Part shown: positions 28,178 to 37,125 of the stretch, piece by piece
Position numbering within the stretch: position 1 is the first letter of the stretch
Layout of the letters: each line of letters begins with the position of its first letter
Assembly (NCBI GenBank): GCA_002457055.1
Contig: NTKT01000005.1
Coordinates: 32,616-96,615, forward strand
Reading direction: 5' to 3'
DNA from: Rhodobacteraceae bacterium MED-G08
GTDB taxonomy: Bacteria; Pseudomonadota; Alphaproteobacteria; Rhodobacterales; Rhodobacteraceae
DNA length: 64,000 nucleotides
Position numbers and translations under genes: made by a program
The notes under the pieces: model-generated
Database searches by the model: none
Told to the model about the DNA's origin: nothing
What the model saw: only the letters and a program-made list of their open reading frames with translations

Positions 28178-28801
28178 ATGTCATATGTAGCTGTCAGAGA
28201 ATTCACACCTATGATTGGAAAAGATGCGGTATTAGAGGATCGCATTCTTAGGACATCGGATGTAATAGAAAAGTACGGTGCAGTTTCCAGAGTAGGTAAA
28301 GTTATTGGAGGTCACAGGGCTGGTGATTACGAGCTCTATAATTGGTATGAAACCGTGGCAGCCGGAGCCAGTGCAATGGACGGTTACTCAAATGATCCTG
28401 ACCTAAAAAAGATATTCGAGGAACGAGCCCTGACTCCCGTTGCAGAAATGCGAGGTCCCTGGCTGGGAAGAATGCTGCATAATTCGAAAAGTACTGATCC
28501 GAGAAAAATAGTGCTTGCTCGAGATTATCATATGCCACGAAAAAATGTTGCTAAGGCAATGGAATTAGTACCAAACTTGCAAGCAATTTGTGATGAAAAT
28601 GATGTAGAAATGGGCGTAGGAGTGCCTGTAATTGCTTCAGATCATGAAATGATGCGAATTATATACAGGTTTAAAGATTTAAAACACTGGGGCAGCGCTA
28701 CTGATGCAGTTATCGCTAATCCTAGTTTTTCTGAATTAGTAGACGCGGCCAATGAACTTGGAACATTAAAACACTCCAGACTAATAATGATGGTTAAATA
28801 A
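28178..28801 (+). CDS. Hypothetical protein, possible tandem dimeric alpha/beta-barrel
   Basis: A 207-residue protein of unknown function. It opens MSYVAVREFTPMIGKDAVLEDRIL, a strand-turn-helix pattern typical of ABM/NIPSNAP-like dimeric alpha/beta-barrel domains, and the second half (KIVLARDYHMPRKNVAKAMEL) repeats the strand-helix start, so two such domains are likely. There is no signal peptide. A GGAG stands before the ATG. The fold assignment is inference from pattern; the substrate is unknown. Confidence 0.75.
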   Translation: MSYVAVREFTPMIGKDAVLEDRILRTSDVIEKYGAVSRVGKVIGGHRAGDYELYNWYETVAAGASAMDGYSNDPDLKKIFEERALTPVAEMRGPWLGRMLHNSKSTDPRKIVLARDYHMPRKNVAKAMELVPNLQAICDENDVEMGVGVPVIASDHEMMRIIYRFKDLKHWGSATDAVIANPSFSELVDAANELGTLKHSRLIMMVK

Positions 28802-28851
28802 TTTGAAAATTAATTTTGCTAGAGTTTTATTACTTATAAGGAAGAAAAAAT

Positions 28852-29196
28852 ATGCCAATCGAAGTAAAGAATTTTTCATCTGCTGATGAGGCCAAAGATA
28901 TGCCTAATGCACGTATGGAAGCAGTAAATGTGCTCAACCAACGTGTTATGAAGTTGACATTAAGTCCAGATTGGAAATGGTCAAAAGATATAAAGCCAAT
29001 AATAGGAACTGATACTTGCCAAGCGACCCACACCGGAATAATAGTAGAGGGTGCTGTACATTGCGTTTGTGATGATGGTAGCGAGGCGACCTACACAGCT
29101 GGCGATGCATATGCGATTTCACCAGGTCACGATGCATGGGTTGTTGGAGGCAAACCGGCCGTAGTTTATGAGTTTGCGGGTATGTGGGGCGAATAA
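28852..29196 (+). CDS. Cupin domain protein
   Basis: A 114-residue single-domain cupin. The strands around CQATHTGIIVEGAVHCVCDDGSEATYTAGDAYAISPGHDAWVVG fit cupin motifs 1 and 2, with the PGHD turn and the final YEFAGMW. Only some of the usual metal-binding His are recognisable (His in THTG, His in PGHD). It follows the 28178 gene by 50 bases on the same strand, with AAGGAAG before the ATG; the two may be co-transcribed. Function unknown. Confidence 0.8.
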   Translation: MPIEVKNFSSADEAKDMPNARMEAVNVLNQRVMKLTLSPDWKWSKDIKPIIGTDTCQATHTGIIVEGAVHCVCDDGSEATYTAGDAYAISPGHDAWVVGGKPAVVYEFAGMWGE

Positions 29197-29288
29197 ATTA
29201 CCTTAAAACTCTTTGACTTTATCAAAAGGAAAATTAATTTACAATCCGTAGCCAACAGAAGCTTTAATGACTTACAACGAGGTTTCTG

Positions 29289-29486
29289 ATGAATGTTAGT
29301 GATTATAATACAATAAAGACCGTTCTTAAAAAAACAGAGAGAAAAAATAAAAGAGCAAAAATAGGGATTATCGATATTGCCAAGGAAAGAGGATATCTCG
29401 ATAGTAGTGGGAAAGTAACTCCAGAAGGCAGAAGATTTCTCCAAAAACGAATAGAAAATTCGTCGCTTACAGTGCGTGGTACTTAG
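29289..29486 (+). CDS. Hypothetical small basic protein
   Basis: A 65-residue, strongly basic protein. The second half (IGIIDIAKERGYLDSSGKVTPEGRRFL) looks like a helix followed by a turn and a second helix. A comparable 'KGFLNRDESVTTEG' segment occurs in the minus-strand product at 31637-31864, suggesting a shared small domain. AACGAGG lies just upstream of the ATG. No function can be assigned. Confidence 0.55.
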   Translation: MNVSDYNTIKTVLKKTERKNKRAKIGIIDIAKERGYLDSSGKVTPEGRRFLQKRIENSSLTVRGT

Positions 29487-29539
29487 TACTTGCGGCAAAT
29501 ATACGAGTCACTTTCTTTTTCTAAACGAGACTTTTTACT

Positions 29540-30457
29540 TTGCTGAGTAGCCCAAGACCCTCTGCTATTTTAAGTGCAAAGCTCTTAGGTTATTTAGCTG
29601 CCATAATTACAGTGTCCATTTGGGCAGCCTTCTTAGTTGGAACTCGTTTTGCGATAACCAAAAATTTTTCTGTTGAAGAAATATTAGTACTCAGGCTCCT
29701 GCCAGCTGCTATAATAATGGCACCACTTATGTTGCATCTTGGCATCCTGCCCCCTGGAAATAATCTAATTACTAGGCTCATTTTTGCGCTAGGTGCCAGC
29801 GCCTTGTTCCCATGGGTGCTATCAGTAGGGCTTTATTACTCACCTGCGTCCAACGCAGGTGCATTGGCTCCTGGAACTCTTCCTTTTTGGACAGCATTAA
29901 TTGCTTATTTGATTGTCCACGAAAAACCAGAATTCTCTAGACAAATTGGCCTGTTTATAATTTTGTTTGGGGCCTTTTTGATTGGAATTTTAAAACTTGA
30001 TGCAGATCTTGCCAATCTAACCTGGGTTGGAAATATACTTTTCTTGCTCGGAGCTGCTCTTTGGGCAATTTATTCAGTTTTATTTCGTCAAAGTGGGATC
30101 GCTCCGATACACGGACTTGTAATTGGATTGTTTTGGGGAAGTATTGTCTTTGTCCCAATTCTTCTCATTTTTGGAGATGTAAGCTTTCAGCACGCCAACC
30201 TTTCAAATATTTTCCTTATGATAGTTTTGCATAGCTTCATTGTAGGAATTCTAGCGATGCTATTATTTACCTATGCAGTAAAAATTTTAGGGGCAGCCCA
30301 AACGGCTGCTTTCGGTGCACTTACACCAATTTTATCCATGTTGGGCGGCATATTTTTGCTGGATGAAATAATTACGCCCGTAAAATTACTTGGAATCTGT
30401 CTTGTAACTATAGGAGTTCTTTTTGCGTCAGGTGCGCTCAGGTTTACGAAAAAGTAA
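29540..30457 (+). CDS. EamA-family (DMT) transporter
   Basis: A 305-residue permease with ten predicted membrane helices in two EamA repeats, the usual drug/metabolite transporter layout. The TTG start at 29540 is the only reasonable start before the first helix. Family members export amino acids or other small metabolites; the substrate is not indicated. A strong hairpin terminator follows at 30488. A second EamA permease lies at 44288. Confidence 0.88.
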   Translation: MLSSPRPSAILSAKLLGYLAAIITVSIWAAFLVGTRFAITKNFSVEEILVLRLLPAAIIMAPLMLHLGILPPGNNLITRLIFALGASALFPWVLSVGLYYSPASNAGALAPGTLPFWTALIAYLIVHEKPEFSRQIGLFIILFGAFLIGILKLDADLANLTWVGNILFLLGAALWAIYSVLFRQSGIAPIHGLVIGLFWGSIVFVPILLIFGDVSFQHANLSNIFLMIVLHSFIVGILAMLLFTYAVKILGAAQTAAFGALTPILSMLGGIFLLDEIITPVKLLGICLVTIGVLFASGALRFTKK

Positions 30458-30487
30458 CATAGACATTATGATTTATCACTTTGAAGT

Positions 30488-30537
30488 AAAAAGCGGATCG
30501 ACAGTAGCTCCTCCCAAACCTACTGGATCCGCTTTTT
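30488..30537 (+). terminator. Intrinsic terminator after the EamA gene
   Basis: A perfect 12-base inverted repeat, AAAAAGCGGATC (30488-30499) with GATCCGCTTTTT (30526-30537), encloses a second 6-base pair, CAGTAG with CTACTG, separated by a two-base bulge. The stem ends in a T-run. It lies 30 bases after the EamA stop and could work in both directions because both arms carry A/T runs. Confidence 0.88.
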
Positions 30538-30540
30538 CAA

Positions 30541-31178
30541 TCTCTCCCCAGAAAGATTAAACCAATTGTGCTAAAGATAGCACAAGAGTCAACAACTAAT
30601 TGATTTTATATAGTAAAATGAACGTATAAGTTTAGTTTCCGAAAAAATGTAGGCCCAATAAAAGGGACCAGCCATATGGGAGAGTATAGCTGGCCCTGTC
30701 CCAAACTTACAATCAAGACAGAAAATCTGACTGCTCATTATTTATATCTTTAGCGAATAAAAAGATTTGGGAGGATATCTCTATCCGCTTGTGCATTTTA
30801 ATAACGCTCCGATAATATAGCATATTTTTTTGAATATTGCTAACTATATATTAAAAATTGACAAATAATAAGCAGATACACTTTCTATACTATAAAAGGA
30901 AATAATAGATACTTATCCTCAGTAAATGTAACTTGGTAGATCGTGTGAATAATCATTCTTCTCTTCCTACAACGACAACCAAGTTACACAGCTTTCCAGA
31001 TCCTTTTATAAAGCCCAACTTCTGAATTGATAAAAAAAGCTAATCCAAAATTTCTGAATGAAAAATCTGCTATAAGATTATAAAAATATTGAAAGCTCGT
31101 ATTTCTTAAATCTGATAATCTTAAATTAATTGTTTAAAAAAATTCATCTGGCTGTTCAAACAATAGGAAAGATAAATA
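30541..31178 (+). other. Long non-coding stretch with two hairpins
   Basis: About 640 bases contain no gene that I can support. Two structures are present: a bulged hairpin, GGGACCAGC...GCTG...GTCCC, at 30664-30702, and a wider inverted repeat, GTAACTTGGT (30928-30937) with ACCAAGTTAC (30978-30987). The rest is A/T-rich. A small RNA is possible but not demonstrated; no promoter can be assigned with confidence. Confidence 0.45.
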
Positions 31179-31349
31179 ATGGATAATAAGTATGTCATCG
31201 CAACAGGATATAGTCGTGCAAACCTATGTGAACACGTTTCAAAATACATAGAAAACGGATGGCACCCCGTAGGCGGCATGGTAATCGATTTTAATGATGA
31301 GGAAGATGATAAAGTTTATTGTCAGCCAATGACTGTATTATCTCCATGA
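31179..31349 (+). CDS. DUF1737-like small protein
   Basis: A 56-residue gene with AGGAAA eight bases before the ATG. The product reads MDNKYVIATGYSRANLCEHV, then SKYIENGWHPVGGMV, then a short acidic loop and YCQPMTVL. This strand-helix-'GW.P.GG'-strand-'Q.M' pattern is that of DUF1737 domains, small proteins of unknown function. It stands alone after a long non-coding stretch. Confidence 0.72.
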   Translation: MDNKYVIATGYSRANLCEHVSKYIENGWHPVGGMVIDFNDEEDDKVYCQPMTVLSP

Positions 31350-31435
31350 CTAAAGTATTTCAAATTTCCAAATAGTTCTAGGATTTGTTGAAAACGAACT
31401 TTAATCCAAATTTTATCTTTGTTCGTATTAAAAAT

Positions 31436-31588
31436 ATGAAAATTGATAAGACAACAGATCCTACCATTTTAAACCTTTTCACAAGGCTTTTAAAATTAAT
31501 TGAAACGATAGATGCCGATCCAAAACTACTATTTGGAACTTTGTTTTATTCACTTTTATTATTAGTGTACTTAGTAGGAACTCTCTAA
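31436..31588 (+). CDS. Small membrane protein, hypothetical
   Basis: A 50-residue protein from the ATG at 31436; the frame is open back to a TTG at 31385. The C-terminal half is one hydrophobic helix (LLFGTLFYSLLLLVYLVGTL). No family was recognised. Its reality rests on the clean amphipathic-plus-membrane pattern; there is no strong ribosome binding site. Confidence 0.4.
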   Translation: MKIDKTTDPTILNLFTRLLKLIETIDADPKLLFGTLFYSLLLLVYLVGTL

Positions 31589-31636
31589 TTTATTTAAATA
31601 ATCAGTGCGCTAAAATATTTAATCGCTTAACGTTTA

Positions 31637-31864
31637 TCAAATTATTTGCCATTCCACGGGTATCCAGGTATCGCTTTTGTTCATAGAATGAGCCAATTTT
31701 ATTCCCTCGGTGGTAACACTCTCGTCACGGTTGAGAAAACCCTTGCCCTTAGCGTACCTTATCAAATCACTTATGTCTGCATCAAACATCTGATACTCAC
31801 AAAATTTAAGAATTCTTTCCTTGATGTAAAAATGATCAATCTCGGCCAATGATTCAAACTCCAA
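31637..31864 (-). CDS. Hypothetical small protein
   Basis: A 75-residue soluble protein on the minus strand. Residues about 33-55 (LIRYAKGKGFLNRDESVTTEG) resemble the C-terminal half of the product at 29289-29486, with the shared pattern G[YF]L...VT.EG. It ends WIPVEWQII. No known family was recognised. Confidence 0.5.
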   Translation of the reverse strand: MEFESLAEIDHFYIKERILKFCEYQMFDADISDLIRYAKGKGFLNRDESVTTEGIKLAHSMNKSDTWIPVEWQII

Positions 31865-31947
31865 AATTAATAATATTCTGCTGCGCTCTAAGAATCGATG
31901 ATAAACTCAGAGCCTGGTATTTTAACTTAGATGAAAAGCCATAAAAA

Positions 31948-32028
31948 ATGGCTCCACGTGTACGAGTGCGATATAATCGAAACGGAAAACCTCTAAGGTC
32001 AAACAAGGGTTATCTCTTGACCAAGTAA
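31948..32028 (+). CDS. Possible 26-residue basic peptide
   Basis: A short frame in an otherwise empty 279-base spacer encodes a very basic peptide, MAPRVRVRYNRNGKPLRSNK plus six residues (nine Arg or Lys). There is no clear ribosome binding site, and an inverted repeat (GGTCAA/TTGACC) lies within it. It may be coding or simply part of a structured RNA. Low confidence. Confidence 0.22.
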   Translation: MAPRVRVRYNRNGKPLRSNKGYLLTK

Positions 32029-32143
32029 TTACCGTTTATGCTTAAAAATTGACCTGAATGTTTCTTGTATGATTGTAGCATAGGCATATTAAATGCAAGT
32101 TCATCATTTAATAGCTAAATTCGAGAACCATATCCTGGATCAT

Positions 32144-32347
32144 TTAAACTGTCAGATCTAATATATTTATATTCTTGTATGGATATTTTTTACTTTTTTT
32201 TGTTGCTTGCTTTAAACCGTTTTTCAACATTCCTTTTTGACGCCGCTTCCTCTGCTCTTTGTCTTTATCTTTGGTCACGGAAAGAGCAGCACGATTATCT
32301 AAAACTCGCGCATATTCTAAATTTTTGATATCAAACATAACACCCAT
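32144..32347 (-). CDS. Hypothetical small basic protein
   Basis: A 67-residue protein on the minus strand starting MGVMFDIKNLEYARVLDNRA, followed by a long Lys/Arg-rich helix (KDKDKEQRKRRQKGMLKNGLKQATKKSKKYP). No family was recognised. A start at the second ATG (residue 4) is possible. The patterned N-terminus argues for a real gene, but the evidence is modest. Confidence 0.4.
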   Translation of the reverse strand: MGVMFDIKNLEYARVLDNRAALSVTKDKDKEQRKRRQKGMLKNGLKQATKKSKKYPYKNINILDLTV

Positions 32348-32552
32348 AGAAATACCAACGGCTTAGTTCTATCGATGTTTAGTTATTATGTATTTCATAC
32401 AAGTGCGCCGGTTAACATAAATGTCACTTTTATCCTTAAACGTCATCAGGCAATTTCCATCGCTAATTGTCCAAATTAAATTATTGATTTAAAAAATACA
32501 TATTCTTTTGAAAAGTAAATATATGTTTAAATTGTAAAGATAATCATAGGTA

Positions 32553-32918
32553 TTGAGCAAACAAATGATAGAATTAAAAACTTTTGCGCAGTTTGCAAAC
32601 ATAGAATTAACGGATTTCAATCCTAAACCAACAACAAAAACACCCGGACAATTAGAGGCATCCGAAATTCTTTGGGAATCTTATGACGGCACGACAAAAA
32701 TTGGTATCTGGGAGTGTTCGGAAGGAACTTTCACTGCGGACCGAACGAGTGCCGCTGAATTTTGCCATATCTTATCAGGAAAAGCGTCAATAATAAACTA
32801 TGACGGAAATGGTCAACGTGTATTGGCTGGAGGAGATCTACTTGTACTTCCAAAAGGCTGGAAGGGTGAATGGACAATACACGAGAAAGTAAAAAAACTT
32901 TTCATAATTCAACAGTAG
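32553..32918 (+). CDS. Cupin protein of the DUF861 (ureidoglycine aminohydrolase-like) type
   Basis: A 121-residue single cupin. The blocks ILWESYDGTTKIGIWECSEGTF, EFCHILSGKASI and LAGGDLLVLPKGWKGEWTIHEKVKK match the cupin_3/DUF861 family, small soluble proteins of mostly unknown substrate. The start may be the TTG at 32553 or the ATG at 32565. It stands alone and is unlike the cupin at 28852. Confidence 0.85.
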   Translation: MSKQMIELKTFAQFANIELTDFNPKPTTKTPGQLEASEILWESYDGTTKIGIWECSEGTFTADRTSAAEFCHILSGKASIINYDGNGQRVLAGGDLLVLPKGWKGEWTIHEKVKKLFIIQQ

Positions 32919-33100
32919 ATAGTGGCTTAGTTAGATATTTTTTGAAGCTTATTTTAAAATAAATCATACCTCTAACTTTTGGCGCCAGATAAACAATTCT
33001 TTTAGATTAATACAAAACCTGTACTTGATTTACTGTCTAATTAACTGAAACGTGACCTATCAAAATATTATTGACTAGCTAATTATCACGGGAGAATAAA

Positions 33101-33526
33101 ATGGTGGAAGCTTTTGGTGGCGTATTAAACCTCGTTATTTGGTTATTACTAATTGTTGCAGGCGGGTACTATGCATACCGCTGCCTTTTACAAACAAAAG
33201 GGTTTATTGATCAATATGGTTTCGGCGATGGAGCCGTATTCATGACACGACTTGTGGGTACGTGTGTTGGAGCTTCCACTGCGGTTGCTATTGTACTTTT
33301 ATTTATCGGGCCTCAAGGAGCTTGGGCATTCGTCGTGTACGCGTGGATACAGGCACTTCTTGCGGCAATCTTTGGCTATAATACTGTAAACAGTGAGTGG
33401 GCTGAAGTTGAGGGTGTTAAAGTTACACCTGAAGGATATATCGCTCCATTAGGTTTTTTAATACTCAATACTATTTTACTCTTCAACATGGGCGATATAC
33501 TTTACAGTACTTCTGCTGCTGCTTAA
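33101..33526 (+). CDS. Hypothetical membrane protein, four helices
   Basis: A 141-residue integral membrane protein with four hydrophobic segments (about residues 6-25, 48-67, 72-93 and 114-130). A good GGGAG precedes the ATG. It ends in a small Ala/Ser tail. A hairpin lies just after the stop. No family was recognised. Confidence 0.72.
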   Translation: MVEAFGGVLNLVIWLLLIVAGGYYAYRCLLQTKGFIDQYGFGDGAVFMTRLVGTCVGASTAVAIVLLFIGPQGAWAFVVYAWIQALLAAIFGYNTVNSEWAEVEGVKVTPEGYIAPLGFLILNTILLFNMGDILYSTSAAA

Positions 33527-33534
33527 ATTTTAAA

Positions 33535-33559
33535 GTGGCTGACTTATTTGTTCAGCCAC
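33535..33559 (+). terminator. Hairpin after the four-helix membrane protein
   Basis: An 8-base inverted repeat, GTGGCTGA (33535-33542) with TCAGCCAC (33552-33559), begins nine bases after the stop. The bases that follow (CTTGTGAT) contain no T-run, so termination is plausible but unproven. Confidence 0.5.
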
Positions 33560-33621
33560 CTTGTGATATGCGTAACCTCCAAATAGTATTTTAGAAAGTT
33601 ACAAATTAAAGTTACACATTT

Positions 33622-34200
33622 ATGAGCGCCAATATCACCTGCCACTGCGGAGCTTGTGGTTTTGAAATTAACGATGAGCAACCTTGCCTGAGTTTGTTAT
33701 GTGGATGCACTGATTGCCGACACGCATTAGAGTGGTGCTCACTACAAGGCGGTGCAGAGCCGAGCTCTTTACAAGAATTAATTTATGTTAAATCAGATAT
33801 TCTTAGCGTCAAAGGCAAAGAATTCATGCACGCATTTAAATTACGATCAACCGGTCGGTCTACCCGCATATACTGTGAAAAGTGCTTCTCAATAATTGGG
33901 GTAGACCACAAAAGCTATCGGGATAATGTGTTTATGTTTTTTAAATATCACTGTTCTACAAATTGCGACCTGTCTATAGAACCTTCGGCTGCAATCTATT
34001 TAAATGACTTGCAAGATGCCAGTCAGATAAGCAAATTGGAGAATATCCCCCTAATTTTTAGCTTCTCTGAGATAGAAACCCGGGAGTTTAGAGAAATAAA
34101 AAGAGTTTCGAATTCATTTAATGAAATAAATCGTCCAAGGTACGGGCAAACTTTAAAATCAGTAATTCACAGCATGTCCAAAATAGAAATTTTAAATTGA
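33622..34200 (+). CDS. GFA/CENP-V-type zinc protein, divergent and extended
   Basis: A 192-residue member of the GFA family, named for glutathione-dependent formaldehyde-activating enzyme, though few members have a proven activity. Zinc ligands are in CHCGAC (residues 7-12), LLCGCTDCR and IYCEKCFSIIG. It is the most divergent of six such proteins in this window and carries about 60 extra residues at the C-terminus with no recognised domain. It stands between unrelated genes. Confidence 0.8.
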   Translation: MSANITCHCGACGFEINDEQPCLSLLCGCTDCRHALEWCSLQGGAEPSSLQELIYVKSDILSVKGKEFMHAFKLRSTGRSTRIYCEKCFSIIGVDHKSYRDNVFMFFKYHCSTNCDLSIEPSAAIYLNDLQDASQISKLENIPLIFSFSEIETREFREIKRVSNSFNEINRPRYGQTLKSVIHSMSKIEILN

Positions 34201-34327
34201 TATTTTTATCAAATTAAGTCCTTATTTAAGATCGTAGATTTTAGATGTTACAGATTTTAGGGAAATTTGGTTAGATCTATATCTTAAAACCAGAGAATAG
34301 GCATTTTATTAGCAAGGCTAAACTTTC

Positions 34328-35002
34328 GTGAAGAACTTTTTTTATATATTTCCTGTAGTAAAAATCATAGTCCTGCTGATATCAAAACCAATCTTTGCAG
34401 ACCCAGTAAACGCATGGGAAATAGCTTCACCTACTGTAGTATCTATATTACCAACTTGGCCCGGCTATGATAAACCAGGATTTGGCGCACCCCCTGGGAC
34501 AGCGCCAGAAGGTTCTGGAATTATAGTTTCGTCAGACGGACTTATACTTACTGCATCGCATGTAATTTCAAAAGCAACTGATGTAAAAGTTCGAGATATT
34601 AAAGGTGAATTATTTTCAGCTAAGATAATTAAGAATTCTATTTCTACCGATCTTGCATTACTTAAAACCGAGTTAGAATTGCGGCCAATAACAATTAAAA
34701 CTGAAAAGCCTAAAATTGGCAGCAGTGCTTGCCTAATAAGCAATAGTTTTGGATTAAATATTGGGATAACCTGCGGCGTGATATCCGCTACAGGCTTGAG
34801 CAACATTGGTTTCAATGAAATCGAAGATTTCCTGCAGACTGATGCAGCGGCAAATCCTGGTTCATCTGGTGGAGCTTTAGTCAATCTTAATGGTGAATTA
34901 CTGGGTATGATGAGCGGCATTTTTACAAAAAATACTGATACTAATGCAGGTGTAAATTTCGCGATATCATCCGGCCTTATTAACAAATTCCTAGCAAATT
35001 AA
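34328..35002 (+). CDS. Secreted trypsin-like serine protease (DegP/S1C-type, no PDZ)
   Basis: A 224-residue exported protease. A signal peptide (about residues 1-24, ending IFA) precedes a chymotrypsin-fold domain with a complete triad: His78 in LTASHVI, Asp108 in STDLALLK and Ser180 in NPGSSGGALVN. There is no PDZ domain, unlike DegP or DegS, so it is a minimal form. The start is a GTG at 34328. The target is unknown. Confidence 0.88.
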   Translation: MKNFFYIFPVVKIIVLLISKPIFADPVNAWEIASPTVVSILPTWPGYDKPGFGAPPGTAPEGSGIIVSSDGLILTASHVISKATDVKVRDIKGELFSAKIIKNSISTDLALLKTELELRPITIKTEKPKIGSSACLISNSFGLNIGITCGVISATGLSNIGFNEIEDFLQTDAAANPGSSGGALVNLNGELLGMMSGIFTKNTDTNAGVNFAISSGLINKFLAN

Positions 35003-35282
35003 TTTGGTAATCTACGGCTGGAAATCCTTAAATAGCTCTATTTCGCAAACCCACCATTGCGAGCGTTGCATGCCGGGTATTCTTTTTTTCAAATATTCAT
35101 AACAGAAAAAAGATTATATCCAAACCATAAAATTATGGAGTGTATAATGCAAAAACTATGGAATAAATCTTTGGCGCTATTGATACGATCAACAGACTGT
35201 TCTGCAAAATGCTATTATACCAAGAAGCGCGCTTTGTACTTATAAATCTGACAATTTTTGGAAATCAATAAAGCTAAATTTT

Positions 35283-36665
35283 CTATCCAACGGTTATAAT
35301 GCCTCCCATGCCTGAAACGTGATGTTCAAGCATATGGCAATGAAATAACCATGATCCAGGATTGTTTGCTTCGAAGACCAAGTCGGCCTGTTCACCCGGT
35401 TGCATGAGATAGGTGTCTCGAAGAACTAAATTAGCCTCATCCCCAAATTCTCTAGACTTAACCCAAAAATGATGTCCGTGGAGATGCATCCCGTGTTGCC
35501 ACCGTGTATCGTTCCAAATCTTTAATACGACAGTTTTGCCTAAATCCACTTCTGCAAGCGTTAGATCATACCCACCGATTTCTCCATTAAAAGCCCATAA
35601 TTTTTTTTCAGATCTTGCCAGCTCTCGCAAACTCTTTTGCTCACCCTCGAAAATAGCAGAAGATAGGTTACCCATGGCCCCACCCTGCATATGAATGTTT
35701 ATCACCTCAGCATTATCCATTTTCAGCATATTATTTGTTGGCAATACAAATCTTGGTAATGCATTTAGTTTTTGAGTTACCTCATTTGGCGCAAAAGTAG
35801 CTGCACTATATTCCTCCCCTGCGCTTACCTCGAATAATTCTCTAAGGAATGAGACGTCATCGATCTGAACATCAACCCTTTGTGCAGGAGCCAGAGTTAA
35901 ACGTTGCCTCATGAAAGGATCACATGGTGCCCCATCTAAAGCAACAATCCGCATCGGTAACCTATCATTTAGTTCAAACTGCATCACACGAGCATTTGCA
36001 AAATTTAAAAACCTTAAATGTACTTTTCCAGTCTTTGGGATTTTTATTTCAGGTGCCGACTTACCGTTTATCGTAAGAAAATTTCCTAGCCTTCCTCCAT
36101 GCGACCAATCATGTAAGCTTCCTAAACTAGCCGTGTGAATTTGCTCATTCTCGTCTAAAAGCCAATCATCTACAGCAATGGTTAGGTCTCTATCACTCAT
36201 TAATGAATCATCTTCTAGCACAATCAATGGGCCACAAAGCCCTCTTGCTACTTGGTTCCATGCCTGACTGTGAGAATGGTACCAAAAAGTACCAGCATCA
36301 TTCAAAGGAAACCTATAAGTGAAAGTTTCTCCAGGTTCTACAGGTGCTTGTGTGAGACCCGGCACACCATCCATGTCGTTAAGGTTTCTGATACCATGCC
36401 AATGTATCGAACTGGGCTCATCCAAAAGGTTCGAAAACTCTACTTCCAGTATATTACCCTTTTTTTCCACAATGAGTGGGCCGGGGCTACTACCATTGTA
36501 AAGAAATAGATCTGAAAGATTAGCTCCCTCATAAAATTGATGCTCAGATTTCTGAGCAACGATGCGGTAACGAGAAACATTTTTTGCAGAAAATGCACTT
36601 GTAGGAACCTTCACTGCTACTAAACTTGCCAAACAATTTTTAATTAAACCACGTCGTGATAACAT
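35283..36665 (-). CDS. Multicopper oxidase
   Basis: A 460-residue laccase/CueO-like oxidase. It starts with a twin-arginine signal (LSRRGLIKNCLASLVAVKVP), as expected for a copper enzyme folded before export. All copper motifs are present: SIHWHGIRN, WYHSHSQAW, HGMHLHGHHF and the HCHMLEHHVSGMGG block that binds the type 1 and trinuclear coppers. There is no methionine-rich insert. It is the last gene of a three-gene minus-strand run after two cytochromes c, which suggests it exchanges electrons with them; copper tolerance or metal oxidation are possible roles. Confidence 0.94.
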   Translation of the reverse strand: MLSRRGLIKNCLASLVAVKVPTSAFSAKNVSRYRIVAQKSEHQFYEGANLSDLFLYNGSSPGPLIVEKKGNILEVEFSNLLDEPSSIHWHGIRNLNDMDGVPGLTQAPVEPGETFTYRFPLNDAGTFWYHSHSQAWNQVARGLCGPLIVLEDDSLMSDRDLTIAVDDWLLDENEQIHTASLGSLHDWSHGGRLGNFLTINGKSAPEIKIPKTGKVHLRFLNFANARVMQFELNDRLPMRIVALDGAPCDPFMRQRLTLAPAQRVDVQIDDVSFLRELFEVSAGEEYSAATFAPNEVTQKLNALPRFVLPTNNMLKMDNAEVINIHMQGGAMGNLSSAIFEGEQKSLRELARSEKKLWAFNGEIGGYDLTLAEVDLGKTVVLKIWNDTRWQHGMHLHGHHFWVKSREFGDEANLVLRDTYLMQPGEQADLVFEANNPGSWLFHCHMLEHHVSGMGGIITVG

Positions 36666-36690
36666 CGAAAAAACCTTTACAAACTTTCAA

Positions 36691-37125
36691 CTAATGTCTA
36701 GTTGCATGTAGATCTTGTATGTCCTTAGGCCAGGTCGATCTAATAAAAGCTAAAATTTCCCAAATTTGTAAATCTGAAAGCACGTCTTCGTAGCCCGGCA
36801 TACCACTTTTGTAATCGGTGATACCTACGGCAGCCAGCGTTTTTTGACCGCCATATTTAGTATAATCAAATAACATTTTTGTATCATGATGCCAGGTATG
36901 CCCCGTCGCATCATGAGGGGGTGCCGGAAGACTGCCGTCAGCTTTCATTGTCCGCCAATTAGGTTGACCCTCGAGGTCAACCCCGTGACAGCTGGCACAA
37001 TGTGCTTGATAATTTTCTTCTCCGTTCACGATGTTTTGGTCTTCGAGTTCATGATGAGCATTTGCTGTATGCAAATTTACCATCGCAAGAAGAAAAATGT
37101 ATAAAATTAGATAGTTTTTAAACAT
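36691..37125 (-). CDS. Monoheme cytochrome c
   Basis: A 144-residue exported cytochrome. A signal peptide (about residues 1-23, ending ANA) precedes one heme site, CASCHG, at about residues 42-47, with a likely axial Met in KSGMPGYEDVLS. It shares one base with the diheme cytochrome stop (TAATG) and lies 25 bases before the multicopper oxidase gene, so the three are one operon. The protein has a His-rich middle (HDATGHTWHHDTK) that is unusual and could bind a metal. Confidence 0.92.
   Translation of the reverse strand: MFKNYLILYIFLLAMVNLHTANAHHELEDQNIVNGEENYQAHCASCHGVDLEGQPNWRTMKADGSLPAPPHDATGHTWHHDTKMLFDYTKYGGQKTLAAVGITDYKSGMPGYEDVLSDLQIWEILAFIRSTWPKDIQDLHATRH

Noticed and set aside
35057..35245. 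Plus-strand frame of 62 codons after the serine protease
   Set aside because: No ribosome binding site, no pattern of a folded protein, unusual Cys and Lys content; most likely spacer.
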